From assembly GCA_002692605.1 (NCBI GenBank), contig NZLE01000114.1, positions 2,042 to 13,569 on the forward strand: 11,528 nucleotides of DNA, read 5' to 3'. This stretch comes from Opitutia bacterium (GTDB lineage: Bacteria; Verrucomicrobiota; Verrucomicrobiia; Opitutales; Seribacteraceae). Positions 9,001 through 11,528 of the stretch are shown one piece after another; the first letter of the stretch is position 1, and the number at the start of each line of letters is the position of its first letter. The position numbers and the translations under genes were made by a program. The notes under the pieces were generated by a model. The model was not told where the DNA came from. It did not search any database and saw nothing but the letters and a program-made list of their open reading frames with translations.

Positions 9001-11528
9001 GCGGTCCCAACCCGATTACGAGCTCCATGACTACCCAAGTTATCCACGAGCATCTCGTCCCCGGCAAGTCCGCTTCTTGAGAAATCCCCATCCCGATCCA
9101 AGTCCACCCAAAGGGCGCTTCCATCATCACTACGGGTGCCAAAGGTAATTTCTCCGGATTTGAGAAATCCTTCATTCGCCACTCGAAGTTTGCCAAACCA
9201 AACTCCTCCGAGCGAATCGGTACCCGTGAGTCCTCCGGTCGCCAAATCGAAGGTGCTGCCATCGTACTGAATCGCAGAGTCGAAATCCTCTCCCTTCTCC
9301 TCATAAACGTATCCGGACTTTACCTTGAAGCCTTCTCCGTATTCATAGAGCAGGGAAGAACCAATTGCATAGGGCCAAGGGTCGAGCGATTCCCCCGCGC
9401 AAAGGTTATTTCCTCCGCGAACTCCGTACCCACCTTCGTTCGTCCCCGCCCAAACGTTTCCGGCGAGCGCGTTGTTGGTTCCGGTCGTGCTCGATTCACC
9501 GGCCAGTACTCCGTCAATCCAGAATCTGACCCGGCCGGAAGAGTTTCCGGCGGAACCCACCTTCATTTCCCACCGAAGTTCATGCAATTGACCGTCGGTC
9601 GCTCCCAGCGACTCCAAAGTGGAATAATTCAGGTCCAAAAGAGCCATATTCCCCGTGGATGCTCCCGGTGCGGCGACGCTGCTTCCTCCGGCTCCCGCCC
9701 GAACCCTCAAATGACCGTCTCGGAAACCCACGAAGGCACCTTGTCCCGTGCCACCATGCTCCCAGAGCAGGTAATCCACGGTGTCATTCGTCTCCATTGT
9801 GGGGAAGGCTACCAAAGCAGAAAAGTTCGCGTCGACGTTCCGAGTCATTTGGTTGTTTGCAATATTACTTTCGAAGGCGTAACCCCGACCATCGATTTCG
9901 TTCAGATTGGAATTCGTAAAATCACCGTCGAAGGCCCTAAAGGTAAGACCTTCGGGGAAAACCGAAGCTTGAAGGGAAGACTTTGGATTAATCACGGACA
10001 TATCGAAATATTGCGACAGATCAATGCGACCTTGGCCCATAACCGCCTGCATCTCTTCGCCTCCATTGCCCTCATACCATCCCGTGGCAAAGGAGTAATC
10101 CATTTTGGGAACCAAAGATTCCGGTTTTGCCCAGACCGATATGGAATAGCTTTGCTCCCCCAAATCATGCATCCCCGCAGAACCTTCCCGATAAAGCATC
10201 TTCACGTCAAAATCACTCAAGGCGACCCCGTATAAACGGACGTCATCCACTTCTCCCACAAATTTTTGCCACTGATCCCAGCGTCGACCTATTGAAAAAT
10301 CAGTGGTGCTACCGGTGTTGAGGTTATTTCGCGTTCCCCATTGTCCGTAGAATTGGCCCTCCTGCCCATCCACAAAAAGCCTGATGTCGTTACGATCATC
10401 CCCTCCTTCCGGAAGCAGAGCGACCAAATGATGCCAAACTCCATCATGAAGATTCTTGGTGAAGGTTCTCCGAGTCGGCCCATTCAATTCCAACCGAAAT
10501 TCGTTACGATACATCCGCATGAACCAACGCCTTCCTCCCGAGTTTTCTCCCCAATACGCAATACTCATCCAATTCGGGCTGGTTGTCTTGATCCACACGC
10601 TCAAAGTTCGCGCTCCGGTGCCCCCAATTGCCTTGTAACCCGAGGCATACAAATAATCATCCCCGCTCATTGAAAACGAATTGCCGTACACACCGTCTTT
10701 CCACTGCTCCTGCCCGTTCACCGACGCGTCCCGACCCATTCCGGACATATCCGAAAGATTCCCATCCAAAGGCCACCACAATTCCAAGTCGTCCTGACGA
10801 ACCACTTTGGAGGGCAGGGTGCGACTCAAGCCGATTTGAGCCCAAGCATCCGAACCGTTCAATCGCAGCGAACCTTCCCCAAAGGCTTCGTTATCCCGAT
10901 CGATCCGAGCTCCGCCGACGAGCTTTGCGGGAACGTCACCGCCCGAAGAGTCCATAACCACCCTACGATCACTCAAATCCCACTTGGCCATGAGATAATC
11001 ATCGATCAGTTTTCGATCAGCCTCGGCGAGGATTCCCTTGATGAGAATGACTTCTCCAACCGCAGCATTCAAATTGGATTGTCCGAGAACGAAATTTCCG
11101 GTTATTGAAGTCGAAATCGCGCTGTCATCGGCCACGTAAAGTTTTCCGTTCTTCCAAACCTGCTGAACGCTTTCGCTTGAGGAAGCGTACCACATCCCGA
11201 TCAGAGTTTCGCCAGCCAGAGCCCAATTGGCGGCCTGTATGCGATACCCGGTTCCGCTACCCACGTCCCAATAGACGTATCCGTTCGTCCAAGGTCCGTG
11301 AGAGCGCCAATTGGCTCCGTTGTTGAAAATGGATTGGCGCAGACCATTCGACTGCAAATGATAGACGATGTACAAGGCCGCATCATCGAGAGTTCCCGAG
11401 CCGAGTGGGTTGCTGCTTGAATCCAGACGATGCCCAACGTCAAAATCGATCGTACCAAGACCATTAATGATCGTGCCTGACTTGGGGCGACGGTTATTGT
11501 TGGTGGCGCTGAGGAAAACACTCGGATT
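1..11528 (-). CDS. Internal part of a giant LamG/Ig-like multidomain surface protein (partial at both ends)
   Basis: One minus-strand frame is open through all 3842 codons of the window; I read every codon and met no stop. The gene therefore exceeds 11.5 kb and its start and stop lie outside. The product is an array of LamG jellyroll domains (signature D-D-F-R-I-Y-N-x-A-L-S in variants at nine places) alternating with Ig-like domains. Three WLDA domains, one F5/8 type C domain and one PA14-like domain are also present. Composition fits an exported protein: many D, N, G, S, W and only six cysteines (near 9403, 6788, 4383, 3308, 2576 and 838). LamG, F5/8C and PA14 folds in bacteria usually bind carbohydrates or other surface ligands, so an adhesin or matrix role is plausible but unproven. 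No catalytic residues, signal peptide, membrane segment or sorting signal are in view. The coding call rests on recognisable motifs held in one frame from end to end. Confidence 0.96.
21..599 (-). other. LamG-i, C-terminal piece
   Basis: Residues 3644-3836. Q-L-G-N-S-M-V-S-F, A-T-L-S-L-W-V-Y-P-E, E-W-S-H-L-A-F-S-Y-D, A-R-F-F-L-N-G-K-F, A-D-D-F-R-I-Y-N-T-A-L-S and Y-G-S-G-G-G-D-F complete LamG-i after the WLDA guest. The last six whole codons (3-20) begin what should be the next Ig-like domain, cut by the window edge. Confidence 0.9.
600..1301 (-). other. WLDA-type domain 3, nested in LamG-i
   Basis: Residues 3410-3643, a complete copy of about 234 residues. It opens with L-L-W-L-D-A-S-D and V-S-E-W-R-D-K-S-A-N-G-N-D-L. 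It continues with V-F-D-G-D-D, T-W-M-I-V-F-K-V, N-W-M-D-G-N-L and R-F-S-I-M-G-N-R, and ends with a helix and Y-L-S-R-K-W-G-L-P. It is about 40 residues longer than domain 2, mostly in the middle loops. One cysteine lies near 838. Confidence 0.88.
1302..1406 (-). other. LamG-i, N-terminal piece
   Basis: Residues 3375-3409. L-S-L-W-W-E-L-N-E-G-T-G and A-Y-D-S-S are the first LamG strands. The next strand is replaced by P-S-S-L-A-G-G-T-L-L-W-L-D-A-S-D, the start of a WLDA domain. The position is equivalent to the F5/8C insertion in LamG-h. Confidence 0.8.
1407..1715 (-). other. Ig-like domain 7
   Basis: Residues 3272-3374. S-G-L-I-R-F-N-Q-P-I-L-D-F, T-L-Y-Q-F-T-A-T-P and G-I-L-T-I-K-L-K-G-N-A-V-T-G-A-Y-G follow the pattern of bacterial Ig-like repeats, including the F-x-x-P-I strand and the Y-x-F-T-x-T-P strand. 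It leads to L-S-L-W-W-E-L-N-E of LamG-i. Confidence 0.72.
1716..2237 (-). other. LamG-h, C-terminal piece
   Basis: Residues 3098-3271. M-F-G-K-A-I-D-L-N-G, L-T-F-S-A-W-V-Y-P-R, Q-W-Y-H-V-A-S-V-F-D, V-L-F-L-N-G-K-S, L-R-V-G-R, L-D-D-V-R-I-W-G-R-P-L-S and G-N-G-M-G-D-L-G complete the LamG started at 2685-2777. Together the pieces make about 205 residues, the normal size of the repeat. Confidence 0.9.
2238..2684 (-). other. F5/8 type C (discoidin-like) domain nested in LamG-h
   Basis: Residues 2949-3097, about 149 residues. A-F-D-N-L-T, W-V-S-Y-E-F-P, I-I-D-Y-S-I-L, R-S-P-G-N-W-R-F-Q-A-E-D-D-N-G-T-W, F-T-T-T-I-S-G-M-Y-S-K-Y-R-L-L-I-E and Y-L-G-L-A-E-L-E-L-F give the full beta-sandwich order of this family. 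In the usual pattern A-F-D-G-x-x-x-T-x-W is followed by W-x-x-Y-x-F, P-x-x-W-x-L-x-G-S-N-D-G-x-x-W and L-A-E-L-E-L. Such domains in bacteria usually bind sugars or surface polymers. One cysteine lies near its start. Confidence 0.85.
2685..2777 (-). other. LamG-h, N-terminal piece
   Basis: Residues 2918-2948. D-D-L-L-A-W-Y-P-M-D-D and I-S-D-L-S-G-R-M-R-H-G-T-Y-V-G are the first strands of a LamG. The expected next strand, F-G-K-A-I-D-L-N-G, is found about 150 residues later after an F5/8 type C domain. The two pieces join as in LamG-g, where D-L-S-G-S-E-N-H-G is followed by K-F-G-Q-S-L. Confidence 0.82.
2778..3074 (-). other. Ig-like domain 6
   Basis: Residues 2819-2917. Strands Q-S-V-S-F-F-E-G, A-S-V-S-V-T-G-L-D and T-V-R-V-F-I-D-R-G-A-V-E-N-D-G-N match the linker pattern, with the closing turn G-A-V-E-N-D-G-N. 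It joins G-T-G-D-L-G of LamG-g to D-D-L-L-A-W-Y of LamG-h. It is divergent, and the fold is inferred from position and strand order. Confidence 0.6.
3075..3680 (-). other. LamG-g
   Basis: Residues 2617-2818. Landmarks are D-L-V-T-W-Y-A-F-E-E, D-L-S-G-S-E-N-H-G, K-F-G-Q-S-L-Q-M-D, F-T-L-S-L-W-F-K, A-W-S-H-V-A-L-C-Y-D, I-R-L-F-L-N-G-S-L, F-D-E-F-R-I-Y-K-R-A-L-S and G-T-G-D-L-G. It is uninterrupted and one of the most compact copies. It holds one cysteine in the strand before the L-N-G turn. Confidence 0.93.
3681..3983 (-). other. Ig-like domain 5 (best conserved linker)
   Basis: Residues 2516-2616. V-Q-V-R-V-D-F-K-K-F-G, G-D-L-S-V-S-G-G-T-V-S-N-F, A-T-F-E-L-S-P-D and P-T-I-S-L-A-D-G-A-V reproduce a known bacterial Ig-like repeat pattern. 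That pattern has a (T/S)-N-G-T-V-S-N-F turn, then Y-T-F-x-V-T-P, then V-x-V-x-V-x-A-G-A. This is the type seen in Big_12-like families. It is the template by which the more divergent linkers were recognised. Confidence 0.82.
3984..4655 (-). other. LamG-f
   Basis: Residues 2292-2515. It carries L-L-S-R-W-S-F-E-E, N-D-G-F-L-M-G, K-F-G-S-G-L-V-L-D-G-S-G-D-Y, F-S-I-S-A-W-V-F-P, W-Q-H-L-V-A-V, S-I-Y-H-N-G, V-R-L-G-S-W, L-D-E-V-R-L-Y-N-R-S-F and L-Y-G-N-G-N-G-D-L-G. It is a good reference for the uninterrupted fold, because the loop between N-D-G-F-L-M-G and K-F-G is only a few residues. One cysteine lies in the central part. Confidence 0.92.
4656..4967 (-). other. Ig-like domain 4
   Basis: Residues 2188-2291. 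The strand order is L-F-R-V-Q-T-G-K-D-G, V-D-W-N-L-S-S-G-T-V-L-D-F and S-V-T-L-S-V-P-Y-G-S-A-A-D-A-D-G-K-F, the last being the familiar closing turn of bacterial Ig-like repeats. It is followed by D-A-L-L-S-R-W of LamG-f. Confidence 0.6.
4968..5624 (-). other. LamG-e
   Basis: Residues 1969-2187. Landmarks are D-D-L-L-A-W-W-P-F-D-D, R-F-G-R-G-I-R-F-D, W-T-L-S-A-W-V-K, G-W-H-L-L-T-V, L-F-F-L-D-G-N-F, Y-Y-I-G-N, L-D-D-V-R-I-Y-G-S-A-L-S and Y-G-G-G-F-G-D. It is uninterrupted and follows the split Ig-like domain 3. Confidence 0.9.
5625..5750 (-). other. Ig-like domain 3, C-terminal part
   Basis: Residues 1927-1968. S-M-I-T-L-A-A-D-T-V-Q-D-E-Y-G-E-G-N-D-F matches the final strands of the other Ig-like linkers (P-T-I-S-L-A-D-G-A-V in Ig-5, L-T-I-K-L-K-G-N-A-V in Ig-7). 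It leads into D-D-L-L-A-W-W of LamG-e exactly as they do. On its own it is too short to be a domain, and it completes the fold begun at 6333-6578. Confidence 0.65.
5751..6332 (-). other. WLDA-type domain 2, nested in Ig-like domain 3
   Basis: Residues 1733-1926, a complete copy of about 194 residues. It opens with L-A-L-W-L-D-A-N-D and E-W-K-D-K-S-G, continues with G-L-P-V-M-R-Y-S and L-R-L-N-G-S-L-V, and ends with G-E-L-V-I-Y-D-K-P-L-S, a helix and Y-L-S-Q-K-W-G-I. This order is typical of a jellyroll-like domain widespread in PVC bacteria and close in fold to LamG. Its biochemical role is not known to me. The two ends of the domain are probably close in space, which suits an insertion module. 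Confidence 0.85.
6333..6578 (-). other. Ig-like domain 3, N-terminal part (host of WLDA domain 2)
   Basis: Residues 1651-1732. G-K-V-K-F-T-R-N-G, D-L-A-M-T-G-G-T-I-D-S-N-F and Y-T-F-R-F-S-V-D align with V-R-V-D-F-K-K-F-G, D-L-S-V-S-G-G-T-V-S-N-F and A-T-F-E-L-S-P-D of Ig-5. The last two strands of the fold are absent here, and the sequence passes through V-E-N-V-S-P-T-L-F into L-W-L-D-A. The missing strands appear after the WLDA domain, at 5625-5750. Confidence 0.7.
6579..7292 (-). other. LamG-d
   Basis: Residues 1413-1650, the longest uninterrupted LamG in the window at about 238 residues. It shows L-T-A-W-W-K-F-D-E-G, K-F-G-S-S-L-Y-F, T-I-S-F-W-M-H, K-W-V-H-V-A, V-Y-V-N-G-V, F-S-L-Q-I-G, W-I-D-D-F-R-V-Y-D-E-A-L and Y-G-D-G-A-G-D-F. 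Extra length lies in the central loops rich in G, N, R and Y (around 6890-7050). One cysteine follows the V-N-G turn. Confidence 0.87.
7293..7598 (-). other. Ig-like domain 2
   Basis: Residues 1311-1412. R-A-N-L-T-F-R-K-F-G, W-T-L-E-F-N-S-T-V and G-R-I-S-I-G-V-L-E-G-A-G-V correspond to the strands of Ig-5. The last strands lead into D-H-L-T-A-W-W, the start of LamG-d. The F-R-K-F-G strand closely resembles F-K-K-F-G of Ig-5, evidence that the two linkers are homologous. Confidence 0.65.
7599..8273 (-). other. LamG-c
   Basis: Residues 1086-1310, an uninterrupted LamG. Landmarks in order are K-L-L-N-W-W-W-F-D-E, N-G-T-L-L-G-N-A, K-F-G-T-S-V-T-F, L-S-F-W-F-K, E-W-H-Y-V-T-L-S-Y-D, L-K-V-Y-M-D-G, L-D-D-F-R-V-F and L-G-F-G-D-M. 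The signature reads V-F-S-I-D-L-N instead of the usual I-Y-N-x-A-L-S, the weakest version in the window. The loop that carries guests in LamG-h and LamG-i is intact here (N-A-S-W-S-A-D-A). Confidence 0.85.
8274..8594 (-). other. Ig-like domain 1
   Basis: Residues 979-1085, between LamG-a and LamG-c. The pattern I-P-V-T-L-R-F-R-Q-Y-G, then L-N-A-S-V-G-G-G-R-I, S-F-T-F-S-I-I-P and I-V-I-A-L-P follows the strand order of the better conserved Ig-5. It contains no cysteines, as is usual for bacterial Ig-like modules. It probably acts as a spacer that stiffens the stalk. Family membership is inferred from position and strand pattern, since the sequence is divergent. Confidence 0.6.
8595..8999 (-). 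other. LamG-a, piece 3 (C-terminal half)
   Basis: Residues 844-978. F-L-G-Y-K-A-P-F-A-M, E-E-W-N-H-L-V-M-V, I-H-Y-L-N-G-R-L-V, W-I-D-E-L-R-L-Y-N-V-A-L-S-D and Y-N-W-G-S-G-D-M-G are the second half of a canonical LamG ending in the usual joint. No LamG first half precedes it directly; PA14-like sequence does. Pieces 1 (10794-10967), 2 (10104-10157) and this one together supply one complete LamG without overlap, which is why they are grouped. Confidence 0.75.
9000..9329 (-). other. PA14-like domain, N-terminal half, with acidic D-x-D-x-D-G loop
   Basis: Residues 734-843. G-V-W-F-G-K-L-R-V, G-E-I-T-F-G-T-R-S-D-D-G-S-A-L-W-V-D-L-D and V-D-N-L-G-S-H-G are the core of a PA14-like domain. The S-D-D-G-S turn and the H-G following the D-N pair are the most diagnostic parts. 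D-L-D-R-D-G-D-F resembles the start of an EF-hand-type calcium loop, but the acidic residue expected at loop position 12 is a glycine. After G-T-A the expected closing hairpin is missing and LamG sequence begins (F-L-G-Y-K-A). The closing hairpin is found upstream at 9948-10103. Confidence 0.7.
9330..9947 (-). other. Divergent concanavalin A-like (LamG-related) domain
   Basis: Residues 528-733. The segment L-L-W-E-H-G-G-T-G-Q-G-A-F-V-G-F-R, then L-R-V-R-A-G-A-G, L-H-E-L-R-W-E, V-R-F-W-I-D-G-V and N-V-W-A-G-T-N-E-G-G-Y-G follows the strand order of a concanavalin-like lectin fold. It lacks the D-D-F-R-I-Y-N signature of the canonical repeats. It begins after L-T-F-R-A-F-D-G-D-F and ends with P-Y-A-I-G-S-S-L-L-Y. 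It lies between the two halves of the PA14-like domain and contains one of the six cysteines. The fold is inferred and the ligand unknown. Confidence 0.6.
9948..10103 (-). other. PA14-like domain, C-terminal half (placed before the N-terminal half)
   Basis: Residues 476-527. Y-S-F-A-T-G-W-Y-E-G-N-G-G-E-E-M-Q-A matches the closing hairpin of bacterial PA14-like domains, where a Y-x-F-x-I-G-F-Y-E-G-G-G-G-E pattern ends the fold. It is followed by V-I-N-P and a short linker. The matching N-terminal half, with the S-D-D-G-S motif, lies further C-terminal at 9000-9329. PA14 domains in bacteria are commonly glycan-binding. The assignment is by motif memory. Confidence 0.5.
10104..10157 (-). other. 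LamG-a, piece 2
   Basis: Residues 458-475. S-Y-S-I-S-V-W-A-K-P-E-S-L is the strand that in every LamG follows the F-D-G-x-D-Y segment (compare S-I-S-A-W-V-F-P in LamG-f and L-S-L-W-V-Y-P-E in LamG-i). Only this one strand is present. The next residues, M-D-Y-S-F-A-T-G-W-Y-E-G-N-G-G, belong to a different fold. It is interpreted as the middle of LamG-a. It is short, so the assignment depends on its context. Confidence 0.5.
10158..10793 (-). other. LamG-b, complete LamG domain nested between pieces of LamG-a
   Basis: Residues 246-457. It has all LamG landmarks in order: L-E-L-W-W-P-L-D-G, Y-G-N-S-F-S-M-S-G-D-D, T-L-S-V-W-I-K, W-H-H-L-V-A, I-R-L-F-V-D-G, F-S-I-G-R, V-D-D-V-R-L-Y-G-V-A-L-S and the closing L-Y-R-E-G. 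Unlike the other LamG domains it is neither preceded nor followed by an Ig-like domain. Both neighbours are LamG fragments instead, which fits a guest position. The closing G-S-A-G-M-H-D-L-G resembles the usual G-x-G-D-L-G joint. Confidence 0.85.
10794..10967 (-). other. LamG-a, piece 1 of a split LamG domain
   Basis: Residues 188-245. M-D-S-S-G-G, L-V-G-G-A, F-G-E-G-S-L-R-L-N-G-S-D and A-Q-I-G are the standard N-terminal strands of a LamG domain. They stop after about 58 residues, and a complete LamG begins immediately with D-D-L-E-L-W-W. No second half follows directly. The missing continuation (S-I-S-V-W-A-K-P-E) appears after the complete LamG, so this is read as the first piece of a LamG that has been interrupted. 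A simple truncated repeat is the alternative. Confidence 0.6.
10968..11528 (-). other. WLDA-type domain 1, C-terminal part (N-terminus outside window)
   Basis: Residues 1-187 of the window. The segment ends in the hallmark of this PVC-group jellyroll-like domain: V-G-E-V-I-L-I followed by an amphipathic helix and D-Y-L-M-A-K-W-D-L. The same ending is seen in the two complete copies (Y-L-S-Q-K-W-G-I and Y-L-S-R-K-W-G-L). The opening L-W-L-D-A-x-D and W-x-D-K-S-G motifs are missing here and should lie just upstream, beyond base 11528. The middle carries Q-V-W-K-N-G-K-L-Y-V, the usual hairpin before the terminal strand. The function of the domain is not established. The family assignment comes from the end motif and the comparison with the other two copies. 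Confidence 0.75.

Noticed and set aside
9582..10235. 217-codon open frame on the plus strand
   Set aside because: It is antisense to the concanavalin-like and PA14-like segments. Its translation is rich in R, H and P with no domain pattern.
8595..10967. Decayed or pseudogene region with broken domains
   Set aside because: The frame stays open through every break, and the fragments complement each other into whole domains, which random decay would not give.
1..11528. Array of separate small lectin genes or an operon
   Set aside because: There are no stops between domains, so there is no place for separate genes. Internal ATG codons are ordinary methionines.
1..11528. CRISPR array or nucleotide tandem repeat
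   Set aside because: Repetition is only at protein level with a period near 1 kb. No short direct repeats with uniform spacers were seen.

Overview
The window is the inside of one gigantic gene. On the minus strand a single reading frame (codons read downwards from base 11528, last whole codon at 3-5) stays open from edge to edge: I translated all 3842 codons and found no stop and no frame change. Neither the start nor the end of the gene is present, so there is no intergenic DNA, promoter, terminator, RNA gene or insertion sequence to describe. The many short open frames on the plus strand and in the other minus frames are shadows of this gene.

The encoded segment is a surface-protein-like array. 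Its backbone is a LamG (laminin-G/concanavalin A-like jellyroll, about 200-240 residues) followed by a bacterial Ig-like beta-sandwich (about 100 residues), repeated along the window. Each LamG opens with a motif like D-D-L-L-A-W-W-x-F-D-E, has the D-D-F-R-I-Y-N-x-A-L-S signature near its end, and closes with G-x-G-x-G-D-L-G leading into the Ig-like domain. N to C (high to low coordinates) the window holds: the tail of a 'WLDA' PVC-type domain; a LamG in three pieces, interrupted by a complete LamG and by a concanavalin-like/PA14-like block; Ig-1; LamG-c; Ig-2; LamG-d; Ig-3 split by a WLDA domain; LamG-e; Ig-4; LamG-f; Ig-5; LamG-g; Ig-6; LamG-h split by an F5/8 type C (discoidin) domain; Ig-7; LamG-i split by another WLDA domain; and the first residues of the next Ig-like domain.

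The most striking feature is nesting. Guest domains (WLDA, F5/8C, LamG, PA14-like) sit inside host domains (LamG or Ig-like) rather than between them. The two host halves can be read across the guest, and subtracting the guest restores a LamG-to-LamG spacing of about 301-362 residues. The PA14-like domain appears circularly permuted: its C-terminal half comes before its N-terminal half, and both outer edges abut pieces of the same LamG.

The likely source is a member of the PVC group (Verrucomicrobiota, Kiritimatiellota, Lentisphaerota or Planctomycetota). The L-W-L-D-A-x-D ... W-x-D-K-S-G ... Y-L-x-x-K-W-G domain, combined with LamG, PA14 and Ig-like modules in giant proteins, is common there. 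This is inference from domain content. No catalytic domain, secretion signal, transmembrane segment or anchor is visible, so the best supported role is a secreted or surface-displayed binding protein of unknown ligand.
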